Positions 11,431 through 22,233 of a DNA stretch of 64,000 nt are shown here, piece by piece (within the stretch, counting starts at the first letter, position 1; the number at the start of each line of letters is the position of its first letter). The stretch comes from Gymnopus androsaceus JB14 (lineage: Eukaryota; Basidiomycota; Agaricomycetes; Agaricales; Omphalotaceae): NCBI GenBank assembly GCA_009733575.1, contig ML769691.1:16948-80947 (forward strand). Reading direction: 5' to 3'. Both the position numbers and the translations under genes were made by a program. The notes beneath the pieces were generated by a model. It saw nothing but the letters and a program-made list of their open reading frames with translations. It was not told the origin of the DNA and searched no databases.

Positions 11431-14400
11431 ATGCACAACACACGCCAGAACCGCACCCATACTCATCGACTTCATTCTGCTGGTACTGCCGATGACATTA
11501 GTCTATCTAATGTCAATGGTGGCGCCAAAGCAGCCAAAAAAGGGAAACCTCAGAAGAAAACCGCTCCCAGTGGCTCCAAATCTAAGCCTAAAGGAACCAG
11601 TAAAGCGCAGAAGGCCAATGTATGTATTCTCTAATCGATTTCATATTGCACTGTATTTAACGGTCTTTTTAAAAGGCGCCACAGGAAGACTCTGCCAGTC
11701 AACCTCCATCCCAAGTCCGAGTTATTCACCCAGCTCCTGCACCTCCATCTCCCACCCGTGAGGAATCTCCTCCTGCAGTTTCATCTGCCACCCCCGAGAA
11801 AGTTCAATCTCCTCCTGCACCTCCGTCTGCCACCTACAAGAAAGTGCAATCTCCTCCTGCGACTCCGTCTCCCACCCCGACCAAGGCCAACTAAACAATT
11901 TTCCTCCTCAGATTAATCAATCCATTGACGAACAAGATCAGGAGGAGGTTGAGCAATGTGAAGTGGCTCGACTTGCAGCACTTCAGACTCGCAAGGCTCT
12001 GCAGGAACGCATCAGGTTTGCAGATACAGTTACTCGGATTGGCAGAGAGTATATCCACAAAGCCAGAGCCACTCATCCCAGAGCCTCCATGGTCATCGAA
12101 CGGAAGTTCTGGTGGGACGTTGAAGTAATAGCTCATCTCACCGAAGACGACGATACAGTGGGTGGTCTCGAGGTTGTGACTGCTTATTACAAGGAAAACG
12201 CGCTGCCAGAACTGGAGTTTGGGAATTTCGAATTCGCGATGTGGGCTTACACGGCGGATGCGGAGGGCTACAAGGCTGTAGAGCAACACAATGTTGAGCT
12301 TCTCCGGACTCTTGTGATGCCCCACGCACGCCATATGGATTCAGAAGTATATTATGAGCGATTTGGCGAGCTCTTTAGACTGGATTCGCTCGTTCTTGAC
12401 CCCAAGGACTGTGTGGACAACAGGGCAGAGCTGTCAAAATTTTTAGAGCATCAGCAAGCGTTGCTTGAATGCCAACTTAAAAATAAGCCTGCTATTCTAC
12501 AGTTTCTCGACGAATGCGCCGAACATGATTGTCAGAACCGTCTCGAGCAACAGCATCTTGATCAGAAACATCTCAAGCTTGAGCAACGCCTCGAGGCAAC
12601 ACTTCCTGAGCAAGCATATCGTATTGTGCTGCAGGAAGAAGAGGAACGCGTGGAGTGGAAACATCTGGAGCAGGAGCACCTGGAACAGAAGTGCATTGAG
12701 CAGAAATGTCGTCGTCAGGAGGAACAGGAGCAGGAGCGTCCTGAGTTTTATCGTCATCTACGGAGTTGTCAACAGCGGGAGCGAGAGCAGGACAAACCTG
12801 AGGAGTTGGGATCTGAAGGATAGGAAGTAGATCAGGACTCCATTTATGGTTCTAAGCTCAACAGCGTGGGCGACCTGACTCACAGCGATGAGGAAGATAT
12901 ACCTATTTGTTGTTGGTCTTTGAAACATCCCCGTCATTCGAAGGGCTCACTCAAGGTGGATTCCAACGATGCCAATAGTACTCTTTTTGACGGCAACAAA
13001 GATGAGGAAAATAGACCTCTCCGTCGTTTGAAGCGTCGCCATTCTATGGATAACTCATCCGACCAAGAACCCGACGTAGGACATCAGGCCAAGGCCAAAG
13101 TAAAGCCAAAGCCAAGGGGAAAGGCCAAGGGGCAGAGTAAAGCAAAGGGGAAGTTGCCAGCTGAATGGAGAGATGTTGGTGATGAAGACGAGGAAAATAT
13201 ACCTCTTCGTCGTTTGTCAAACCGCCCCCGTTCATGGATAACTCATCCGACCAAGAACCTGGCGTAGGACAACAGGCTAAAGTGAAGCCAAGGCCAAGGG
13301 GGAAGTCCCAGGGGAAGCGGCCCTCTGAATGGAGAGGTATCAGAGCATCTGACGGGTCAGCGGAAGACGATGCAGACAACAACGAAGACATTCCTTCCAA
13401 TGACCCTTTGATGGCGAAAGGCCCTCTTCCCAAGTCCGTCAAGAATGAGATTGATACTGCGCATGCCAAATTCAAGGCTGAGATTGCTGCAATTGCTCAC
13501 AAATCTGGACGTGAGTTACAGAGCTGCTACAACTACCTCGATGCCAACAATCAGATACCCAGGGCCGCCAACTGCTTCAATATACCTCAAATTTGGTACG
13601 GAGTTCACGGCAAGAAACGTCATAAGCCTGGTGGTATGTTTATTTTTTTTCTTTCTTCTACATCAAGTTTATCCATTAAATTTTGTAGTTACTGCTTCCA
13701 AGTGGACAAAGATTGTAACGAAGGAATATTACGCCTTCCTACAAAACAATCTGTCTGAGGGCGAGTTCCACAACAATGAAGCTCACCGACATGTTCTCAA
13801 GGAACAATTCGAGTGGTACGAGACTAACATGGAGAACTTCATTGAGGCAAAGAAGAAGAAGGGAAAGGTGTCAAATTCGTTGCAGAAAATCATGCGCCCG
13901 TTCATCGCCCTGGTATGTATTAGCCATTCTCATTGTTTCTACTTCCTGGACTCATGGGTTGGAATCTACAGGCTGAAAAGATTCATATTGAGACAGGCTA
14001 TCATATTGGTGGGTATGCGATTCATGAAGACCACAAACCTCTCACCTGGGTTGTGACGACGGATCTCCAAAAGATTTGAGAAACTAGAGGGACGCAAATG
14101 CATGCCCAGGCTGCAGACTTGCGTGCTTTAGTTCAGTAAGTGACGGTGCATTCTTATTTTCTCTGGGACATGGGCACTGATTATGCATGACCTAGAACCC
14201 AACGAATGAAAGCTCGGGAAATTGATGCTGATCTCGACAAGCTGGCTGGGTTTCTTTGCAAGACTTCTGGCAATGAACGCGACCACTTGCGTATGCTTTT
14301 ACCAAAAATCATCCTATTTGACGCAAGTAAGATATTTTATTTCGGCTTGATTCATGGTGACTGACTTAACTGGATAGAATGACTTGTTGGCAACGATGGT

Positions 14401-15450
14401 GATTGCAGGGATCCCAACAAGCTTCAACTGACTCAATTTGTGAAGAATGCGTGGGAGTTCCATGTCTGTATTGTCAATTGGCCTGTGGGCGTTCCCTTCA
14501 TCAAGTGTGGAGTCATGTCCAAGAAAGGGTTTTGACAAGGGTTCAACATGGTCCATGCTATCAGCTCGGCCGAACTCAGCGCTATTTGCAAAACTCGAGT
14601 GGTGTTACTTATTGCTCAGTCGGAAGGCAAGGACATTGAGGATCCTGGTGATTGCATGGAGATGGTATCCTGGGACAAAGGTCAGTTTCCTTTGACGTAA
14701 ATAAATTGCATATCTCAAGTCTTTACAGAGGAGATTGATTTACCCATCGAGGATCAGCACGACATAGCTGTGGTGACTGACACCAAGGGGAATGTAGTCA
14801 TTTCAGTTTCTAACTCGCCAACGTACCAAGCAGCAATGGGAATAGAAGATCAGGAGGAAGAAGAAGAAGATCAGGGAGACAAAGATCTGACATTGTGGGC
14901 TGATAGCACTCCGCCTCCTCCGACCCGCCGACCAGTTTTGCGTGGACGTTCTCCAATTCCTGACTCATGTCCAGGTCCCCGTACACGCACTCCATCTCGT
15001 CCAACCCGCCGACCAGTTTCGTCTGTGAGACGTGGACGTTCTCCCATTCCCAACTCATGTCCAGGTCCCTGTCCATGTCCGGTAGTAGCTTCTTGGGCTC
15101 CACCTTCAACCCGAACCGTTTCCCCAGTGAGACCAGCAGCAGCAGGACCTTCACGTACATCTCAGACTCAATCCATTTCCCCAGCAAGACCACCTCCTCC
15201 AAGAGCTTCGCGCACATCTCATCCTCCGAGCAGACAGTCTGCTGCTCCTCCATCACAACTGCCAGCTGCTTCACAAGCTTCTCAACCGCCGAGAGACGAA
15301 AGAGAAAGTGTTTGTGGAACTCGCAGGCCACTTTCACCTGTTGGGGAGGAATCGGAGCGGCCGACGAAACGACTCAAGCAGTCAAGTGTCCCAAAGCACC
15401 ACAATGCCTTGCGCGATGCCTTGAAGAAGAAGCTGGGAACGCGGAAATAA
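11431..15450 (+). pseudogene. Large unrecognised passenger gene of the KDZ unit, decayed
   Basis: The start ATG at 11,431 opens a basic, lysine-rich N-terminus. An intron at about 11,619-11,678 leads to a Pro/Ser repeat segment, then a long Gln/Glu-rich coiled-coil-like region (11,963-12,820), basic PRGKAKGQSKAKGK-type stretches, and a conserved-looking core (FNIPQIWYGVHGKKRHK, 13,580-13,630). The core is interrupted by introns at about 13,637-13,688 and 13,912-13,971, and a Ser/Pro/Arg-rich tail ends at 15,450. In-frame stops occur at 12,821 (TAG), 14,077 (TGA) and 14,533 (TGA), and a one-base shift is needed near 11,893. I do not recognise the family. It is transcribed away from the SPT5-like gene and reaches almost to the right terminal repeat. 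Confidence 0.55.
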
Positions 15451-15741
15451 ACTTGACGTTTTATTGACCATCTTATCTTGTTTAGTGGCTGACTGTATTG
15501 TCTTCGCTAGAATGTGTTTTGATTTTTGCTTGCTGTTGTAAATGAATGCTTATGTTATTTTGTCATTGTGTACACCATAGTTGTATAGCTAACTGGTTTC
15601 TTGGTCTAATGTTCTCAGTTTACATGATTAAATTGTTTGCTTATGATATCTTTGTTGTATTCTGCTTATGCTTTATATGCCTAACATGTTATGCCGTTTA
15701 TGTAGAAGTCAATGAATAGGTTCTATGTTTTGATTCCTTTG

Positions 15742-16046
15742 AAGTTAGCTACATATTGGGAATCCCACATACTTAATTGGGTGGATATCCAGCTACCTTG
15801 TTACCTGGGAATCCCACATACTCAATTGAGTGGGATATCCAGCTACCCTGTTACCTGGGAATCCCACATACTCAGGTGGATGGCATATCCAGCTACCCTG
15901 TTACCTGGGAATCCCACATACTCAGGTGGGTGGGATATCCAGTTACCTTGCTACCTGGGAATCCCACATACTCAGGTGGGTGGGATATCCAGCTAACTTG
16001 TTACCTGGGAAACCCACATACTCAGGTGGGTGGGATATCCAATTAC
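15742..16046. repeat. Minisatellite array, right arm
   Basis: About six copies of the same roughly 50 bp unit as at 1,717-2,022, in the opposite orientation (GGGAATCCCACATACTCA, then GGATATCCAGCTACC). Copy order and variants differ slightly from the left arm, so the two arrays have diverged or expanded separately. Confidence 0.85.
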
Positions 16047-16545
16047 TAGCCTACTTGGCAATCTTAACTTTGCTACTGAGGAGTGGGATATCTGTTGTAT
16101 GTATGTAAGTCCATGCTAAGTTGAACGTTGCAATAATAAGACATAATAGTGAGGGGTTATTAAAGTAAATAAGATGTTTTTGTTCATAAAAAGGGAGTGA
16201 TATATCTAGTATAATTGAAAAATGAATGGTATGTAGTAGCATTTAACAACAGATGAAGGATATTCAAGGATTGGGATATTATATGCTGATGTAACAGTGC
16301 ATCAAGAGACCTACTAATTGCAGGTAGGTAGGTAGATATGAATCTACACAAGACAAGCAGGTAGAGCAGCTTCCTGAAAGAAGACCATGGATATCCCATG
16401 GATGTCCCATGGGTCTCCCATGCCAGGACCCCGGATACTTGGGTGATCCCAGATGGGATATCCCGGGGATTTGACCCCTCTTAGGGCCAACTATTGGGTC
16501 AAAAGTTGAGCCTAACAAGGTACTTTTTAGTAGGTGACTGAAGTG
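15742..16545. repeat. Right terminal inverted repeat of the KDZ unit
   Basis: Reverse complement of 1,211-2,022. The outer end at 16,545 is followed directly by GTGGTAT, the same 7-mer that precedes the left end. About 290 bp of AT-rich sequence without a gene separates it from the stop of the plus-strand passenger gene. Confidence 0.85.
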
Positions 16546-16645
16546 GTGGTATGACTGACAAATTCCATCAGCAAAAATGCTCTGCACCTCAGAGAGCCTA
16601 GGCAATCTAAGCTTCCTAGGCTTCCTAGGCTACCTCAGGCTGCAA

Positions 16646-17214
16646 TAGACATGGGCATGAATGTCCATTCGAATGCATTTGACATTCATGATGTGAATAT
16701 TCGTGCTCCAAATCTAGACATTCACATTTGAGTGCACATTTGCAGATATGAATATTTTAGGCAAATATTCAAATGTATTCACAAATGTCAGAATAAATAA
16801 ATACATACATTATTATACATAATATAAAACACTACTAATATCTAAGCATATAAGTTCAAGTGCTAAGATATAAAGTGACCATGCCAAGGTCTGAACTCTA
16901 ATGGACAGATGGTTTTGGTGTAGATCAGGGCCTCAGTTACATCACATACAAGGGGAACAATAAACAGGTATGCCATCTGGTTTTGCTTAAGGTATACAAA
17001 TCATAATTATAGTATTATATGTGAAAATAAATTAATAAGGTGAAATAAGGTCATGAATGTTGAAAACATTTGCCATTCCAAAACCAGACATTCACATTTG
17101 AATGTCCATTTGTGCAAATGTGAATGTTTACCCATCAAACATTCAACATTCGAATGCCAAATGCGAATATATTCACAAATATTCGCAAATATTTGGCATC
17201 CGTGCCCATGTCTA
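16646..17214. mobile_element. hAT-like non-autonomous element (569 bp)
   Basis: The ends are inverted (TAGACATGGGCA at 16,646; its complement ends at 17,214) and are flanked by GGCTGCAA (16,638-16,645) and GGCTGGAA (17,215-17,222), an 8 bp duplication with one mismatch. Eight-base duplications and short ends of this type are typical of the hAT superfamily. The interior is AT-rich, with many ATTCACATTTG and ATTCGAATG motifs near both ends and no transposase frame. Confidence 0.65.
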
Positions 17215-17361
17215 GGCTGGAACATGCTGGAACATGCTGCTGACCAGTAAGTAATTGTTGGTTCAGACTAGAGATATGCATACGCACAAAGTGCAGATCT
17301 CAAGTTGCAGATGGCCACAATTCTTCTTGGAACCAAGGAACAAAGGCATCAATTTTGTTAG

Positions 17362-17966
17362 TCACTGCAAACTCATCAGAGGGATAGCCATGAAATCCAA
17401 AGGAGTTGGCTCATATCTACAGCCACAATAGATACTCCTGATTGTCAGTGCCTTCAAGCATGTCGCGTGGTTCAACAGAGAAGCCAGGCTGGCAAATGTG
17501 TGGAAGGAACACCTAGCAATGGTGATATGAGTCAGAGAGGGAGCTTCAACTGCATCAAACAGTGTCACTCTGAGTAAAGGAGACAGTGTTTGCCAGTCGA
17601 TGTCATTGAACTCTATTGTTTCCACTTTAGGGAGTTGCTGAATAACTCCTTTAGCAATCTGAGCATAAAGCTCTTCTTTTTTTGGCCATGAGTCTAGATT
17701 GAACCTCCGGGAGCCAAGAAGGCGGACACTGGATGCTAGATATGGTTTGTCATTGAATATTGCAATAAGCCGCTCTGTTTTCTTTTGTAGAGATCTCATC
17801 AAATGGCCATCCAGCTTGATCTTTGCAAAAATACGATGCTGAGAAGAGACAACCCAAGCTTGACCCAAGCCTTTTCGACATGAGAATAGTTTGAGAGAGT
17901 ATTTTTATTGGAAGAGAGGTTGTTGAGGATACAATCTATGAGCTCGTTGGGCAGTGGCATGATCAT
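17362..17966 (-). pseudogene. F-box/LRR-like protein fragment, copy 1
   Basis: The start near 17,966-17,960 gives MIMPLPNELIDCILNNLSS, a good F-box opening. F-box proteins recruit substrates to SCF ubiquitin ligases. After about 30 codons a frameshift near 17,875 moves into the frame that continues with VVSSQHRIFAKIKLDGH, RLLGSRRF and leucine-rich-like stretches (TLSPLLRVTLFDAVEAPSLT) down to a stop at 17,362. Full family members are usually longer. Related fragments lie at 58,798-59,125 and 61,965-62,340, so this is one of three local copies. It sits beside a glutamate dehydrogenase fragment, as does the second copy. Confidence 0.6.
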
Positions 17967-18239
17967 GATGGTTGCAAGCAGGAATGGTTTAGGTGCTTGA
18001 AGTTGGTAGAGAGCCCTTTGGCCTGGCCTAAAGCAGTCCCCTAAGATTTGAGTAATCTGGTCCAGTTATACTTAAACATCCAAGAACATGCCCAATGAAT
18101 ATTAAACATATTTAAACATCTCAACTACTACTAGCCACTGCCCTTTTTGTTTAAACAATTTTAAACAACTGTGTTGTCACATGATATAGTGAGCATGTGA
18201 CCATGGGAAACATAGATAAGATTAGTTATCACATGACAT

Positions 18240-18440
18240 AGCATCATAGTAAGCATGTGATGATGAAAGTTAGGGTTAGGTTTAGCATCAGCTAACCCTG
18301 ACCTGGTCAGCACATGACTGTGGGAAAGTTAAGGGTAGGGTTAGCATTAGCTAACCCTAGCCTGGTCAACATATGAGATTAAGTAGGTGGGGTTAGGAGT
18401 TAGGGGTTAGGTGGTTAGGGTTAGGGATAAGGATGAAATT
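18240..18440. repeat. Degenerate telomere-like GGGTTA repeats
   Basis: Clusters of GTTAGGGTTAGG, AGCTAACCCTAGCC and GGTTAGGGTTAGGG within about 200 bp, in both orientations (TTAGGG and CCCTAA). This resembles a short, decayed interstitial telomeric tract rather than a chromosome end, since genes continue on both sides. Confidence 0.5.
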
Positions 18441-19030
18441 GGGGGTGTGGGGGCTTGCCCCCACTGTTTAAATATAGGAGAGACATCATACAGGGCTAGG
18501 GTTAAGCCACTTTGCTTAAGTAAGCATATTGTTGGCTATAGATCAACGAACTGGGGCAGGAGGGGGGTGTCAGTTTTTTCCCACGATGCCTCGCTCAGGC
18601 TGTACGGAAATCATTATTTTGGCCCAGTGTGGTTGTTTAACCTTGTTTAATTCATGTTGGATGGAGTCTCATTTGTTTAGACAAAACTGGCACTTTTATA
18701 GAGATTTGCCTAAGATGTTGGTATAATTACTAGAAATACAAGGATTCTAGAGTTTATTCTGACATCTTCTAGAAGGTGGGTCACCAAACTACTTTTCATC
18801 TATTCATCATCCCATAAAGAAAGCCATGTAAACTGTAGCGTTGTGGGAGATTGCACCGATGACCAGCTTCAAGATGCATCATGCAAGGAAGGAGTATCCC
18901 ATGTCCATTCAGACTCCCAGTCATTATAAAGTAGAATATCTGTATGTATGTCACACTACACCCATTCATTCCCATTCCATTTTTACACAACTTCTAATCT
19001 GTTCTGCGCCTCGCCGCTCATGTCAACTTC
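18441..19030. other. No gene seen; start of the duplicated block
   Basis: No convincing gene. From about 18,880 the sequence resembles 59,350-59,474, upstream of the second glutamate dehydrogenase copy (for example CCCATGTCCATTCAGACTCC and the ACACCCATTC region), so the duplication extends beyond the coding part. Confidence 0.5.
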
Positions 19031-21935
19031 TTACTTCGAAAGATCCCTAGCGAAATGGAAAAAGTCAACACTTGCAGCGTTAACGCCGTATTTATAAAGC
19101 TAAAAAAAGAAATAACATAACATCAGTAAACCTCAAGCAATCCAAATCGTTCTCACTCACAAAATGCGAGGCAACCCAACTAGAGAACAACGCCCTCTGA
19201 TACGCCTCCAGCAACCGCTTCAACAATGTCTCCAACCCAATCTTCTCAACCAACGTCTTGGGTATCGCCCTCCTCATCACCACATTCCTACTCGGAACAT
19301 CCTCAAACAAATCCGAACTCTCCAATTCAGCCTGGAGGTTATTCAACGTTGACGACAGCTCATCCGAGATGGTGGTGCGTGGTTTCGCTCCCTGCAGACG
19401 CGTATGCACTTTCCACAGGCAGTGGAATTCGGCAGCAGCGTTTTCGGTGATCTTTGCTTGGATATCCTTGACATAATTCTGGTAGAATTCGGAAGGTTTG
19501 CCGTCTTTGAAGATCATCAAGTCGACGGATTCTTCCATTGAGAGAGTGAGAACGGCTAGGACTTCCAAGGAGGAACTCGTTACACCACCTGGACGAACGC
19601 ACATGAATAATTTTTCGCAACTTGAGAGGAGAAACACTAACCCTTGTTGGTACTCGAATCTTTGAACACAACCACTTTACGCTTTTCGAGGAACAAACGC
19701 GCTTGTTGTGTGAGGAACAGGTTTGCGCCTTCTACGATATACTTGAAGTGGGGTTTACCCCCGCTGTCGAAGAGCGCAGCCATGTTTGAGATGTTGATGG
19801 CTTCCGGTCTGAATAATAGTAATGATTAGGCAGTTGGATGAACATTGAATAATGACATACCGTCCACCACAAGGCACGAACAAGTCGGCTTTAAACCTCA
19901 AATGAGCTCCATTCCGGAAATCAGTCCCGTCGAGAACGATTTTGCCCGCTACCCATAGCATATCAGCCTTTGCTCCTAAAAAGAAAAAAATACTTGAACA
20001 ACGTACAAGGCAATTTGACATCCTGCTCCTCAACCTTCACCAAATACCCATCCTTGCTCAAGTTCGTCCTATCAAAGTTCGCCACGGTCAAACACTTTTT
20101 TGCCAGACGAACGAGTTCTTCGCGATCGAGCCCAGTGGGGTCGGCAAGGACACCACTTCCATTGATGATTGCGACGGTTTTGTCAGAGCTAAGTAGGATT
20201 CCGTCTACAAGAGATAAACGATAGCTCGGGGGTAACAAGCCAAAGAAGAACGCGTACTCACTCGATCCAAGATCCCCATCCGGTCCTCCCATCTGTACTT
20301 TTGTAATCTCCTTCTCCTTCAAACCCAACTGTTTATAAATACCCAACACATACCGCCTTACTCAGCGAAGTCATACCATACATGTCATTGTGGGACTCCA
20401 CTGAGTGTCTCGGCACTCTTTCCAGTGGTGAAGGACTTCCCCCATGTTTCGGTCGCGGGTGTGGAGTGCAGTCCAGTCCGTCATATCCGCTGTATCCTCT
20501 ACACAACAGACCATAAATGAACACTTGGAAGGGAAGAGAGAAGTATCAACAAACCATCAGGACCAAAGAACAACAACTCCGGCATTTTGTACAAGTCGAC
20601 CAGCGTCTTCTTGATTCCAGGTGTTTTACTTGGGATCAGCATTTCGACGATTGCCTATGATTACGAGATTAGTGAGTGGGAGCACATATAGATAGCGAGC
20701 GCATGTACATCAACCTATTTCTCAAAACACAACCTCGGCGTAGCCCTAATCGAAGGCAATATCGTACCCTTGGCACCTCCCTCGAGAATATCCTTATTCT
20801 TCAACGACTGGGTCGAAGCCAAGTTGTAATTTTTGTCAAACCTAAACGCGTTATCGTCAGTGTATGTACATTCAAAAAGGAAGAGAGAGACACCTACAAC
20901 ATCCTCTGATTAATCGAATACATCTCCTTATTCCTACGCATCACAATCCTGATCCCTCCCCTCGCCACATCCCTAACCTATTCCCTAATAACGAAAAACA
21001 TCGTAAATGGCTTCTTTGGATACTCGACCTCGGGTAAAAACCCTGATACAAGTGGAAAGACAAGGCAACCTTTGTAGGTTGGTAGAAATTGGTTTTGAGG
21101 ATATGCTTGTTGAAGACTAGGAAGAATTCGAGGACTTGGAGGGAGTGTTTGTTGGGAACCGTGCGGCGGATTTTGTCGTAGAGCTCCTCATCGGAGAGGG
21201 GTTGGATGGTTTGGAGGCGTTGATAGCCACAGTCTATAATGATACAACCTTGTCAGCACAGTGATATGCAAAGAAAAGAGAGGGTATTCTTACGAGCGTA
21301 CGTAGCCTACTGGACAGCATGTGTACCTGGAGCCTTTGGGAGGAGAAGAACGGGTTTTTGGGAAGACAGTACAGAAGCAAAGCCTCCTTCATAACCTGGA
21401 AGATGGAGTGTTCGATCGGCGGGGCGTTGGAGTTTGGAACAGGGTTGAGGTACAAGGAGATGATGGTGATGCCATTAGAGAACTGTTCCACGTATTTGCG
21501 CGCAGAATAGAGAGAGTAAAAGTGGTAGGGATTGGAGAGGGCTCTATTATAGAGGTTAGTAGATGAAGATAGGTGGATGATGACGCGTATCTAAAGAAGG
21601 TGGTAGTCCCGCCCATCTTGTATCTGATAACAAGACGTCTCTCTCAAGCCCTCAACTTTGAAAACCTCCATGACGGGACCGTACCGTTGCTCAATGCTCC
21701 ACATGATCTAGAATTTGGATGAGTTGCTGAACAAGCTAGCGAATGATGCTCTTTCATACCTTTTCTCGCTGGCCTTTTTCAAGGACTTGTCAGACACGCT
21801 CTTGCCCTCTGCGCCCTTTGTGGCAGGCGTGTCTGGAAAGACACACTGGTTGACGACGTAGCATCTGAGCTGCTGAGAAGCAGTCGCGGAGATGGACCTG
21901 GCGGAACGGAAAGTCTCGAGTTTTTAGGCATTCTT
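19031..21935 (-). pseudogene. NAD-dependent glutamate dehydrogenase (GDH2-type), 3' part, copy 1
   Basis: The intact family enzyme converts glutamate to 2-oxoglutarate with NAD and is about 1,000-1,100 residues; only the middle and C-terminus are here. Recognisable blocks from right to left: QQLRCYVVNQCVF (about 21,870), MWSIEQRYGPVMEVFKVEG (about 21,700), YVEQFSNGITIISLYLNP (about 21,490), DLFVPCGGR with NGAHLRFKA (about 19,900), HFKYIVEGANLFLTQQARLF (about 19,740), VTSSSLEVLAVL (about 19,580), ending with YGVNAASVDFFHFARDLSK and a TAA at 19,033-19,031. Short introns are visible, but several blocks are in clashing frames and the segment between HAVQ.ATYA and YQRLQ is missing, although copy 2 at 59,475 retains it. 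Not expected to be functional. Confidence 0.8.
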
Positions 21936-22233
21936 GGGCTTTGAGTTGTCGAGGAATAACGTGTCGATTCTAAATTCCGGTTGAGGAACATTGGAAATGC
22001 CGTACAGAACATGGGCTCACCTCGACTCGCACATAGCGCCAGGCCCCTTGGTGGTAGTAATACTAGGCGGACTGGTATGAATAAAAGTCGCGCCATTTCC
22101 ACTCTCGTCAATCTTTCGGGATCAATACTTTGGCGCAATAATGTGGGCACAGATAACCGCTTGAGACTCGTTGCCAAGATTCGTCTAAAATCAGTTGACT
22201 TTGTGGCTGAGGGATAAAGCCCTACAAAATATC

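Larger units (their letters stand above)
1204..16552. mobile_element. 15.3 kb KDZ-type transposon with long terminal inverted repeats
   Basis: Seen in the sequence: 1,211-2,022 reappears as its reverse complement at 15,742-16,545, and the two outer ends begin CACTTCAGTCACCTACT. Directly outside both ends lies the same 7-mer GTGGTAT (1,204-1,210 and 16,546-16,552), as expected of a target-site duplication. The interior holds a KDZ-superfamily transposase, unrecognised frames and an SPT5-like gene on the minus strand, and a large unrecognised gene on the plus strand. Known: KDZ elements are DDE-type DNA transposons expanded in mushrooms and often carry passenger genes. Inference: the unit moved as one piece and later decayed, because all its genes carry stops or frameshifts. 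The exact class within KDZ is not settled. Confidence 0.75.

Noticed and set aside
14810..15337. 175-codon minus-strand frame opposite the Pro/Arg/Ser-rich tail
   Set aside because: Shadow of the low-complexity plus-strand coding region.
1717..16046. CRISPR-like array
   Set aside because: Units are contiguous tandem repeats without unique spacers, the organism is eukaryotic, and there are no cas genes.
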